Assembly (NCBI GenBank): GCA_905221605.1
Contig: CAJNDS010002638.1
Location: 62,001 to 126,000, forward strand
Length of the DNA stretch: 64,000 nt
Source: Symbiodinium natans
Lineage: Eukaryota; Sar; Dinophyceae; Suessiales; Symbiodiniaceae
Direction of reading: 5' to 3'
Shown: positions 1 through 11,825 of the stretch, in pieces
Position numbering within the stretch: position 1 is the stretch's first letter
Layout of the letters: each line of letters opens with the position of its first letter
The notes under the pieces: generated by a model
Database searches by the model: none
Seen by the model: the letters and a program-made list of their open reading frames with translations, nothing else
What the model was told of the DNA's origin: nothing
Position numbers and translations under genes: made by a program

Positions 1-56
1 AATTCACTTGCTCGTGAGGAAGAAAACAATGCGCTCAACGCAACATATTTATACAT

Positions 57-141
57 ACATACATACACACACACACACGCGTACGTACATACATACATAC
101 ATACATACATACATACATACATACATACATACATACATACA

Positions 142-173
<32 letters not shown>

Positions 174-182
174 CATATACAT
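57..182. repeat. ACAT tetranucleotide microsatellite
   Basis: About 30 copies of the unit ACAT, with a short AC run at its start and a TA-rich tail to 255. Confidence 0.97.
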
Positions 183-2009
183 ACATGCACACATATGTAT
201 ATATATATATACTTATATTTATGTTTATCTATCTATCTATATATATATATATATTTTTAAAACATGAGTATCAGAACTCTTTACACGCTTCATGTATATG
301 TTTATATATATATATACAGACATATACAGAACTCTTGCGTCTGCCCACATCCTTTCATTTGCAAACACAGATGGCTTAAGCAAGATTGCAGCCCCGAAAG
401 TTTACAGAACCCACTCACAAAGAAGACAGCAGAAGAACAACAGACCATCAGTCAGAGGCTTGTGCAACTCCCTTATAGACCCTCAGCCCGAAGTTGAAGT
501 AGTTTAAGGCTTAAGGGTTCCTTCCTGAAGTTCGGGAGGCCCCTCTCTGTCCTTGCCAAAGAAGGGACTGAAGAGCGCAGCCCCCTTCCCACCCCAAACC
601 CTCCAAGCCCAAAGGCCCCTAACCATCCCCTTGACGTCACGTTCCCACGCCCGCAGACACCGGCAGCTGCGGGCAGCAAGCTTGAAGATGTTGAAATGGG
701 GTCCCACAAGCATTGCCTGAGGATTTCAAGCAGCTGGAGCTGATGATGCTAGTCGGCTTAGGCAAGGATGCATAGGCCATGCAAGAAGAACTTGTGTGCC
801 GGGATGCCTTTCTTGGATGCATAGGTTTAGGTTTAACTCAGTTTGACTTCGGCTTGGGGCTTGAACTCACATGGACTTCCCTACCACGTGGATACGAGAG
901 TCATTCCGCTTCTTGTGCCAGGGCTCCTTCACTTCGATCCTCCGTGTCCGTTTCCCTTCCCGTTGCCATTCCTCTTTCCTTTCCTTTCGATTCGGACCGC
1001 TTGCTCACCGCAGTATGGAGTTTCGGTCAGTAGTCTACACGACTCGGACATGCTCCACTGAACTACATGCGCTTCCCGCAAAGTTTGGCTCAAGCGCGTG
1101 CGCGGCACAATTCGGATATTTCGCAAGGCCAGGGACGTTCAGCCAAGTTGCGCATGTCGACCTCATGTGCACATCATCCATGCCTTGCCCTGTCAGGTGA
1201 ACTACTCTGCGTGATGATCTCTCGGACACGCAGTCTTGAGAATTTGTTGGTGTGGGGCAGTGCGCCCGCGCGCGCAGTCGCAGCAACAATCCCGAAGTCG
1301 AGTCACCCGATCTTTGTTTCTACGCTTCACAGGAGCTCGCTGCGGTTGGAGCCGGCAAAGTCAGCCTCCAGGTTCGGCGGGGGGCGCAACACTATGCGAT
1401 CATAAATCATGCGCCTTGGCCACGCTCGTGTCTTAGGAGCTTCATGAAGTCTATATGGCTTCATAAGGTATCGCTTTTGGAAGGCTTAAAGGCTTCGAGG
1501 ATCTTAACAGGCTTGATGATATGGCTTAGTCTTGAAGACAATCTTGTCGTGTCGCGTGGAGCTCTGCTCCTGCAATCCTGAAATTGTCAAACTCGTGAGA
1601 TCGTGAAGCATAGGCTCCCTAAGGCTGGCGCATCATGGACCCGCCCTAAACTGTATACACATCCTCTGAGAATCAGCCGTCAGGAACTCGTTGGTCGATG
1701 TCGCGTGAGCAGTCCATCATACTCTTGGAAAGGCATCCTTGGGAGTGTTCTGTGACAGTCTTGCCATCATGCACAGCCATGGTTTCAGGAGAATGTCGTC
1801 TAGAATGCAGGTTGCCAACCCCGCTCCGTTAGGCTTCACATGTAAGAAGACGCTTTGTTTCGGGCTCCTCACAGGCAAGCGCCGAGAGGCCGATCAAGGA
1901 GACTGTGTGGAAGTGGATGGCAGCGTCGTCTGAGAGTCATTGAGAATCTTTCGCATGTGCCTAGCCTAACTTATCCGAATTACATCTAGCTACTACTGTA
2001 TGGAGGTGG

Positions 2010-2075
2010 CCAGAAGAAGAAGCAGAAGAAACAGAAGAAGAAGAAGAAGCCGAAGAAGAAGAAGAAGAAGAGAAG
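2010..2075. repeat. AAG-rich microsatellite
   Basis: Runs of GAA/AAG with interruptions. Confidence 0.9.
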
Positions 2076-2376
2076 CTTCACACCTCAGGCCATTTTGGAG
2101 ATAATTGAAGCCTGAACTCCTCCTGTACATCCTGCTTGAAAGGTTGGTGGAGACCTTTTGCAATGGGCGGACAGCCTTTGAGGCGGTTCGCCCTGTGCCT
2201 CCGACTTAAAATTCAATGTTGTGCGTCAGCTGTAGAATACATGTTGAGGCATTTCGTAGGGGGTCGTGAGCCAATGGTGTTGGTCTTTGGAGATTCAGAT
2301 TCCTCAGAGTGCGCCCCTTAACAGTGTTGTTGATGCTGAGCCAGGCGCTTGCCCGTGTACTACAATTCAAGACAGC

Positions 2377-2518
2377 GCGTGTGTGTGTGTGTGTGTACTG
2401 TATACTAGTCCTGATCGCACGCAATACTCACGCGCACGCAGTACTGACGCGCACGCACCCAGACGTGTGTGTGTGTGTATATGTGTGTGTATATGTAGAT
2501 ATAGTGTGTGTGCGTGTG
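2377..2518. repeat. TG/CA-rich microsatellites
   Basis: TG runs at 2,377-2,398 and 2,464-2,516 separated by a CACGCA-rich block. Confidence 0.9.
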
Positions 2519-3006
2519 AGAAAGAATCAAACACTTGTAAACCCCCAAACTCTGCGGCTTCCAGATGTGCCAGGTACACGTGGCAATCGTCCTGGATCAG
2601 TTTTGGGCACTGTACCTTTGCTTGCGTGATGGGCAGTTCAGGTTCCCCTAAAGCCTCCCATGCGCCCTAAAATCGGGGACCAACAGGCCACATAAACATA
2701 AAGATCCTATCGCCCGGGTTCTGCGCCCACCATGTTACCGGCTTTAGGAAGGAGAGGCATTGGAGCAAACGAAGAATGCCACAAAAGACGCACTACAAAA
2801 TCGACTCAGGCCACGTCGTACACTCATTTCAGATGACTGTCACCGCAGTTTACCTGACAGGAGCTTTGCAGCAGTAGCCGAAGAGCTCAACAAGACGCCG
2901 CTCGACCCCCAGAACCTGTACAAAAAGGAGATCCGCACACGCAGCTAATTTCATGCGTCAGGAAAGCGATCACCTGGCAAGACTTTGTGTCGGCAAGCCC
3001 AGATGC

Positions 3007-3071
<65 letters not shown>

Positions 3072-3137
3072 CCACAACCACAACCACAACCACAACCACA
3101 ACCACAACCACAACGACAACGACAACGACAACGACAA
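3007..3137. repeat. CAA / CAACCA microsatellite
   Basis: CAA repeats evolve through CAACCA into CAACGA units. Reading frames through it give poly-N, poly-T or poly-V and should not be taken as genes, although one continues open to 3,318. Confidence 0.95.
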
Positions 3138-3924
3138 TCAAACAGTGCAAACAGCTGACCTTGCTGCAGCGCATTCTTCCGCCGAACTCCAAGGACTTAC
3201 TATGGACTACTTGACGACGCGTGAACTTCAAAGAATCTTTCGCTGCCGCTCAGATAAAAGGCGCTCTGACTCTCGAGCTCCTAACATTGTGCTGCAACTC
3301 CCACGACCCGACGCATGAAAATTCATTGCTCATCAGCATTTGTGGCCTAGCCCGACTCACCGATATTCAAAGACAGTTTTCCATTTTGACTGCCGTAACG
3401 TACTTCTCAGCTACTCTCAACGTCTCACTGCGGTAGCTTTCAGTGCAGAAACAACGAATGTCAGTTGCCAAATATTCTCCAACCGAACCTTGAGAACAGC
3501 ACGCAAGCCTGCCATGCCGTTGTCTTGTACACATACAAACCTGCATGCGTATCAACACCATCTATGAAGATTGCACGACTGTACACTATACAGTCACCTT
3601 AGTTTCGTTCACTGAAACTCGACGCGCAAAACCTCTTCGCAGGCAAGCATGTGTCTGCAATCCTTGGACAATGATCAAAAGCACAGACGCAATCTCATAG
3701 GTCCATGGTAAGATGCAACCGAAGTCATGGAGATCTTTTTGACGCAGAGCAGGCGGCACCTCATTATATAACTGATTTCACAGCGGCGGCTGGCGAGGCG
3801 GAGGCTGTGAGCTGTCGGACACCGACCGACAGCCGCCCGACCATGCCCACGAGGCCTTGCGGCAGCAGAGACTGTAGAAGTAGCAGGCGCAGCGCGGGGA
3901 GCGAGCGGCGGCTAGAAGAGGAGC

Positions 3925-4230
3925 GGCGACGGCTAGGAGGGGAGTAGCGGCAGCGGCTAGCAGGGGAGTAGCAGCTTTTGGCAAGCTAGGAGGGAGTAGC
4001 GGCTTTGGGCGAGCTGAGCTTGTAGAGACTTTGCAGGTGTTGAGCCGTGTGTTTCACATCGTGCATGCGCTGTGTGGGCACTAGGAGCGGAGTAGCGGCT
4101 TTGGGCGAGCTGAGATGCTAGTAGAGACTTTGCGCTTTGGGCAAGCTGAGAGCTGAGATGCTAGTAGAGACTTTGCAGGTAGCGGCTTTGGGCGAGCTGA
4201 GATTCTAGTAGAGACTTTGCAGTTGAGCCG
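3925..4230. repeat. Degenerate tandem repeats just upstream of the SLC12 start
   Basis: GGCTTTGGGCGAGCTGAG and TAGTAGAGACTTTGCAGG blocks recur about three to four times, preceded by AGGGGAGTAGCGGC copies. The block ending CATCGTGCATGCGCTGTGTG occurs twice (near 4,058 and 4,230). Position suggests a promoter-proximal array. Confidence 0.8.
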
Positions 4231-4282
4231 TCATCGTGCATGCGCTGTGTGCTGTCAACAACATGCATGCTTGCGCGGCAGC

Positions 4283-4338
4283 CTTGTTTTGCTCGACGCT
4301 GCCCGCCTGTTGTCTCTCGCTCTGCCTAACTCAGGACC
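4283..4338 (+). promoter_or_regulatory. Putative spliced-leader trans-splice acceptor and short 5' leader of the SLC12 gene
   Basis: A pyrimidine-rich run (about 4,297-4,330) ends in CTCAG at 4,330-4,334, four bases before ATG 4,339. Dinoflagellate mRNAs receive a 5' spliced leader at such AG sites. The layout is seen; the function is inferred. Confidence 0.5.
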
Positions 4339-4719
4339 ATGGCCTCTCGTATGGCAACGGCTGTCGTGATGCTGCAGCTGCACCGCTTTGTGCAGCCGCA
4401 GAACCTTCGCAAGGGGGCTCCTAGCATACTCCTGCTGGCGATCCTCTTGCGGGCAGCGGCAAAGCTATGCATCTCCCGCCGAAAGAAGGCCGTGCTGGGC
4501 GGCGAGGCTCCGTCTCCGCTTGTCGATCAACAAGATGATGCCGCGGAGAAGCCGAAGACCGAGCTACCAGAGTGACATCGGCGAACTTGAGCACCTGGAG
4601 GACGAAGAGGCGGAGGCGGGAGCTGTGCTGCTGCAGGCCACGCCTCCGGCCTGTGCGTCATGTGGCATCAATGGCAGTGGCCACAACAGCACTGTGCCTA
4701 TGCAGTCTCCCTTGAAGGG
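4339..4719 (+). CDS. SLC12 gene, first exon(s), cytosolic N-terminus (start uncertain)
   Basis: Two overlapping open frames. Frame 1 starts at ATG 4,339 right after the trans-splice-like AG and runs to TGA 4,573. Frame 2 is open through 4,719 and contains an acidic, Ser-rich stretch typical of transporter N-termini ([17 protein letters not shown]), with possible ATGs at 4,535/4,538. Either frame 1 is an upstream ORF, or an indel or unseen splice joins the frames. Neither frame shows the SLC12 TM1 motif. Confidence 0.55.
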
Positions 4720-7700
4720 GGTTAGGGCTTGAATGCTTGAAAAAGAGGTGTAAGGGGTGAATGGATTAGGGTTTTATGGTTTAGGGTTTAGGGTTTGTTT
4801 AGGGTCTGTCTTCTGTTGCATGGCCTCTCTTGGTGCTACCCGGTTCACGCATCTTATCGGTGTTACGAGGACTTAGGACTTATAGGACTAAGGGTTTAGG
4901 GTTTAGGGTTTGGGGTTTAGGGTGAACTCATCTTTTGGGATGTTCCTTAATAGGGATTATGATAGGGGTACTATAATTCCTATTAAGGACTGTTAGTATG
5001 AGGGGGAACATCCCAAGCTAAACTCAACTTACTCCAGGAGGACCCTGCTTGAAGAGGTACATGACGAGCTTTATGAGCAGAAGCCCAGAAAGTCAATCTT
5101 TGAACCCGGTTGAGGGTTTAGGGCTTAGGGCTTAGGGTTCAGGGTTTAGGACCCAAACCTTAAACCTTAAACCTTAAACCTTAAGCCCTAATCACCGAAA
5201 CCCTTAACCTTCTGTGTCTCAGGTCTGGGGAGGTTCCACCTTTGTAACTAAGCTGGGCATCTTCTTCGTCCTCATTGCCGCAGCCCTGGATTCAGACTCA
5301 GTTTTGCTTTCAAAACCCCGACCCTAAACCCTAAACCCTAAGCCTCAAACCCTGAACCTTGAACCCTAAACCCTAAACCCTAAACCCTAAAACCTAAACC
5401 CTAAACCCTAAACCCTAACCCTTATCCCTAAACCCTAAACCCGTAATCTTGGCGGGGGGTGAGGCTTTTCTCTGCTTTTAACAGTGTTTCGGTTTGGGTT
5501 TAGGGTGGGCATTTAGAAGTTTGAGGTTGGACCGTTGCAAGTTCTTTGAGGAAGCGCTGGCACCGCCACCCCTCTCGACATTGTTCTAGGGTTTCGCAAG
5601 CATATGGGGGGGGGGTTTCGAAATTAGGGGTACCTTATTGAGGTCCTTATTATAAGGGGATCCTATTAATCGCGTCGGACCCTTGTAACCATGGCAACAC
5701 GGTATATGCGGTTGAGGGTTTTGTGGGCTTGGTCGTTTTCTAAGGGTAGTTGCCTCCTGTATAAAGGGTTCTGACGAATGGGCCCTGGGGTTTTATGTAA
5801 GGAGTATGCAAGGAGAACCCGCTTTTAAGGGCACAAATTAAGGGACCATGTTGCTACCCTAAGACTTCTGTTAGAGTGTAGGGTTCCTCTTCACAAGGGA
5901 ACTGTTCTGCTTGGAGAGCTCCCCATTGTAACCCTAAACCCCAAACCCCAAACCCCCAACCCCATACCCTAAACCCTAAACCCTACACCCCCACAATCCT
6001 ATTGCCTCCCAAAAAGTAGGTCTTCTACACGATGGCCTCCTACTACGCCGGCATCATCACCGCGCCTCTGACGGCCGCAGCCACAGAGAGGGTGATGATT
6101 CACCCCTACTTAGGTAGTATGTACTTGGGCCTAAAGCGACTTTATAGGATCCCCTGTAAGGCCCAAGTATATACTATGTAGGTACGGGTCACGGGTAGTT
6201 ATAGCTGGGGCCGGATACCTCAAAACTACCCACGCATCACCTGGAAGAAACGCTCGGGAAACTCAAACTTGAAGCTTTGAGGGCTTAGGGTTTACTTAGG
6301 GACATACCAAAACTTTTGCCTAAATCCCCGAGGTTCAGGGGTTTAAGGTTCAGGAGTATGTCAGTACGTGTTCCTGAAGTACCACTATGTTCCTTGCCTG
6401 ACTCGTTAAGATGGATTTCGGCAGGGGAGGTGATGATTGCATGCTCGCCATCAAACTCAAAAAGCCGAACCCTAACCCTGAACCCTGAACCCTAGTATGG
6501 ACTTTGGCTTAAGGGTTGGGCTCCTGACGCGTACTCGGCCGGATGTACTGTCGACGGGTTCAGCGTTTAGGCCGCTTTCACTGATCGTCGACTCGGTCGC
6601 TTAGCTTGGGCCGACTTTACGTCTTTTGCATAGCCCGAGTTGGATCCCTCACAGTGCCGTCAAACTTATCGCCAAATCCAAATCTTAACGTTTCTAAGCC
6701 CCCTAAAACCCCCGAAGCCTCCTGAACCCTCTAACTCCTCTAAACTACCACCCTACCACCCTACCACTCTACTACCCCACTACCCTACCACCCTCTACCA
6801 CCCTCCCCCTCCTTCTTTCCCCTCCCCCCCCCAACAACAAAAAATAAAAAAACAAATCCAGGAAGCGGCCTTGAACAATCCCTGGGTGACCGGTCTCAGC
6901 TGGGATCCCAGCCTCGGTCTTGCAGGGAGTTTAGGGTTTAGGGTTTAGGGTTTAGGGTTTAGGGTTTAGGGTTTAGGGTTTAGGGTTTAGGGTTTAGGGT
7001 TTGGGGAAGTTGCAATTCTAAATAAACAAACAAGTTGGCACCCCCGCGCCCTACAGCACTGACCCCCAAAACTCCAAACCCACCAAGGCGGGTGATTTTG
7101 GGCTACTAGGTAGGCCCTTGGGAGAATTTATCATGTCCCCCTTTGGGTTTCAGAGAAACATACTTAGGAATATTTTTCAATGGCCATCCTAGGCTACTGT
7201 ACCCTACGTAGCCCCCCCTCTCCCCCAACCCCGTCTCGCAGCCCCTATAACTCCAATCCCCGGACCACCCTAAACCCTAACCCTAAACCCTAAACGCCAA
7301 ACCCTAAACCCTAAACCCCAAACCCCAAACCCTAACCATGCAGCCCTGGAAAACCCCGTAAGCTTTAAAACCCTTAAACCCTTGAGCTCCTCTGTGGCGC
7401 CAAGGCCACCCTAATCCCCTTTTACCCTAAACCCTAAACCCTAAACTCTCATCCCTAGACCCTAAACCCTAAACCCTAGACCCTAGACCCTAAACCCTAA
7501 ACCCTAAACCCTAAACCCTAAACCCTAAACCCTAAACCCCAAACCCCAAACCCTAAACCCTAAACCCTAAACCCTAGCGCGCCAAGGCCTGGAGACGTTT
7601 AACAACAATTGGTTGCCCCACTACGACTCCAAGACGAACTTCGGCGCCGGGAGCCTCAGAGGAAGTGAGGCTTCAGGGCGTTTAGGGTTTAGGGTTTGGG

Positions 7701-10700
7701 GTTTAGGGTTTAGGGTTTGTGGTTTAGGGTTTAGGGTTTGGGGTTTAGGGTTTAGGCTTTGGGGTTTGGGGTTTTGGGTTTAGGGAGGGTCGCAAGATTG
7801 TTCAGGGCTTCAGGGTGTTAGGATTTGGGATGTTGCGCTCTAAGTTATGGTCCCTTCACTGCACTCCCGTGGAAAAGCACCGGTTTAAGCAGGTGCCAAG
7901 AACCCCAAAAGTATACCACCATAGGCAAGCCCAAAGTTGTCCATAGTTTGGAACAACTCCCAGCAACTGCAACAAGCCTGAAACACCGCTTTCAGGAATT
8001 TAGGTTTGAGGAGCGCTGTAGCCTTTGACGTGAGGTTTTGGAGCATGTGATTGGCAGGGGATGACGCCTACCGGACTTACGAAAGTAGGATCAAGGGCGT
8101 CTGGGCCCATTGTTTGCTGCGTACTATAGGTGCCTCTAGCCACATTATCTCCTCTAGTTGTAGCCAGGGCTTTTTTTCACCTCAAAATGTGAGCGCATCT
8201 AGTCATCTAGTCTGTCGAGCTAAGCCCTATGCATCCGAAACCCGCCCCACCCAAAACGCAAGCCATGGGCCATCCCAGGCCAACAAAGTAAACAAACGAA
8301 CCAACGAACGAACAACCCTAAACCCTGAAGCCTAAACCCTACACCCTAAACCCTAAACGCTGAATCCTAAACCCTAAGCCCTAAACCCCCTAAACCCGCC
8401 AGGTGGTGCTCAGCGTCTTCTTCCCTTGCTTCACCGGTATTCTCAGTGGTGCGAACCGCGCCGACATTCTCCAGGAGCCGCTTGGTTTAGGGTTTAGGGT
8501 TTAGGGTTAGTTGTTGTTTTTCTAAGGCTTGTTTTCTGGTATAGGCTCTAGGGGTATTTTATATTTTGTCTTATAAGGTTCAAGAGGAGCACAATTCGGA
8601 ATGTCTTTTGAGAAGGGCTTTGAGGGGCCGGTGAAGTTCAGGGTTTGGGGTTCAGGGATTGGGCTTTTGGGCAACAAGGTTTTTGCGGCTGTGTATACGA
8701 ATCAGAGTGTTGTCACCCACAGTTTAGGGTACATTTGCAGTTCGGGTCTCACGTTTGTGACTCTAAGAAGGCTTTCGGGTTTACAGGTTTCAGGGGCGGA
8801 GAAAGTACCTAAACCTATGCCCATGCTTTCAATCAAAGACAGCCACCTACCCCCAAACCCCCTCAACCCTAAATCCTCGAAGCCCTTAAACGGAGCATGC
8901 TTGGAAAGCGCCATGAAGCCTTGCAGGACCCACCGAAGAACATCAAGGACTGTCCAGGCTTCCAGGTGTGCGGCCTTCTGAGCCTTCTGAGCGGGTCTAC
9001 TTGGAGGTTCATGGTACTTATTATCCAATTATAACTGTACCTATAACCCACTTATAAGCCCCTCAAGTGCCCGAATATGAACCTCCAAGTAGGGTTTGGG
9101 GTTTAAGGTTCCTAAAACAGTTTTAGACCTTTTGGGCTTACATCGACGGGTGGCCTTTTTGTGGCGTTTTTTTTTTACAATAAGGATCTAGTATGTTGGG
9201 GCTCCATTAGGGGCTTCCTATGGTGAGAAACACTTACACGGGCCGTTCCCTAAAAACCCGCTACCCCAAGGAAGCCTCCGAAGGCTCAGGGTTTCTACCT
9301 AAACCCTATAAAAACAGATACCCTAAATCCTAAACCCTAAGCCCAGGCGCGTTAAGGGCTTCTGATTACGCTTAGGCTATGTACAAGGGCCGTCCGTCAG
9401 AATGGGCCTTGAAGTTGGGAGTCCTCGTACGTGCCCCGCACATACCCTCTACCCACATACTTCAGAATCCCCCTGGTTCTTAGTAGGGAACCCCCCCCCC
9501 AGGTATCCGCCCCCCTGATTGTTCTTGGTAAACCAACCCCAACCCCTAAACTCTAGACCCTAAGCCCTAAAGCTCTAAAGCCCTAAAGCCTAAACCCTAA
9601 ACCCTGAAGACTAAAGCCCTAAACTCTGAAACCCTACAACCACACCACAGGCAGGGGGGGTCCGGGGCGCAACCATATATACCCCTTAAGGACTGAGGTA
9701 GGGTACCTCATTCCTTCAGTCCCTACTAAGAACCTGCCAGGAACCCTCTAAGAAGGCCCTAAACCCTAAACTCTAAACCCTAAACCCTAGACCCTAGACC
9801 TAGACCCTACACCCTAAACCCTAAACCCTAAACCCTAAACCCTAACAAGTGACCAAGATCCCCAGAGAGGATGGCACCTTTGGGGCCATCATCTTCAGCT
9901 TCTTCATGTACTCGTCGGCAGCCGAGGGGCGTTGTTCGGACTTAGGTCTGAAAGGTCTTCGGGACGTTGGCTGTAGGGCTTAGGGCTTAGAGTTTTTGAG
10001 GGTTTAGGGTTTAGGGTTTTTGAGGGTTTTTGAGGGTTTAGGGTTTAGAGTTTAGGGTTTAGAGACAGGATTCAGGGGTAAGGCTTGAGGGTTGAAGCGC
10101 TTGGGGGTGGGGGGGGAGTTAGGGGGGGTTAGGGGGGGGTTTGGGGGTGGATTGAAGATGAAAGAAGTTGCCGAACTCGCGGTGGCTTTGCCGGTGACGG
10201 TTTAGGGTTTTAGGGCTTCGGGCTTTTGTTTAGGGCTTGGGGTTTCGGGTTTGGGGTTGGGGGTTAGGGTTTGGAGTTTTGGGCTTGTGGTTTAGGGTTT
10301 AGGGTTTAGGTTTTGGGTTTGGGGTTTATAGGGTTTGGGGTTTAGGGTTTAGGGTTTAGGGTTTAGGTTTAGGCAAGATTGGCGCAGAGGGGAGGTGGCA
10401 CGTAAGCCCTTCGCAAGATTCGACCGCGGGCCTTCGCAAAATGAGGAGCCCAGGGCTCTGGTGGCGAAAGTTTCTCTGAACCCTATGGACCCTATAAACC
10501 CTATAAACCCTATAAACCCTATAAGGCCTATAAACCCTATAAAAGCCTATAAAGCCCATAAACCCTATAAGCCTTAACATGGAAGCTAACCCCTAAGGAA
10601 ATGGGAGTATGGGCCTACTCTGGGTCCTATCTACGGGTAAATACATGGGCCCTTCACTTGTGCAGGGTATCTGAGGGGTATATAAGGGGTCCCCTTTTCA

Positions 10701-11761
10701 GGGCCCATACTAAGGGACCATGAAACTACCCTGGGAGAGTTTCGTTGCTTTGCCCGTCCCCTATACATAGGTAAGGTATCCAGCCTCCCAATTGTAGTGC
10801 TGCGTTTTTTTTGGGTGGAACCATACTAAACCATAGCTCCCTAAATCCTAAGCCCTAAAGCCTAAACCCTAACTCTGCCCGAATCAGCCATCCGCGAGAA
10901 GGAAGTACAATTGGAGGGTCGAGGTATGCCCACAGCCCCCAAGCAGGCAAAGCTCCACCTAAACCCTAAACCCTAAACCCTAAGCCCTAAACCCTAAACC
11001 CTGAACCCTAAACCCTGACCCCCGAGCCGTGAAGACCAGGTCCTTCTTCATTCTTTGGGGATGTGTGGCCGACTACCGCTACCTGCAGGGTAAGGACTGC
11101 TGTCGGGCTCTTGCACCCTAAACCCTGAACCCTACAACCCCCACCCGCCCACGCCACAAACATCCAAGCCGTAGTATCCCTGAACCCCAATCCCAAAACT
11201 CCCCAAACTCCAATAATCTATTCCTTTCTTTGTTTCGAGGGGCATGCGGGGGTTAGGGTTTTAGGGTTAAGTGCTTCGCTACTTTTTCGTTGGAATTGGG
11301 TTTTGGAGTCCCAGGAGTACTATGCTGGTTCACCGCGCCTTGGCTTCAAACCAGATTTCGGGTTTAGGTTTAGGGTTAGGGCTTACAGGGCTTTGCATTA
11401 GGGCGTCGCTTCACAAAAGTAGTCAAGAGAGTCCCAGGGATTGGGAGCATCTAGACCCTCCAAGTAGAATAAGGTTGCTTCTGGCCCTGATTTAGGGGAT
11501 CTTAGAAGAGGTTGCAGGTAGGCCTAAACCCTAAACCCTAAACCCTAAACCCTAAACCCTAAACCCTAAACCCTAAACCCTAAACCCTAAACCCTAAACC
11601 CTAAACCCTAAACCCTAAACCTGTAGAGCTTGCAGGCCTTGGGGTTCATGGCTCGGGCCGCAGTCTTGAGATGCTGGGCGCGACTCGCGCCCTGTAAGCC
11701 CCTCCAAGTCGAAGCTCTGAATGCCCAGTGTATATGTACAAATGTATTGTACATATGTTTC

Positions 11762-11792
<31 letters not shown>

Positions 11793-11793
11793 C

Positions 11794-11825
<32 letters not shown>

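Larger units (their letters stand above)
1..3900. other. Gene-poor flank without telomere-type arrays
   Basis: Mixed-composition DNA with simple repeats (listed separately). Open frames exist at 1.07-1.4 kb and 2.57-2.65 kb but none carries a recognisable motif. No TTTAGGG array is present, in contrast to everything after 4.7 kb. Confidence 0.5.

Noticed and set aside
2887-3318. Frames with long poly-Asn, poly-Thr or poly-Val
   Set aside because: Produced by the CAA/CAACCA microsatellite; no supporting motif on either side.
10140-10480. Extra SLC12 exons at 10.15 and 10.4 kb
   Set aside because: Exons 9 and 10 join exactly in phase (GTC shared at both junctions) and match the family without them.
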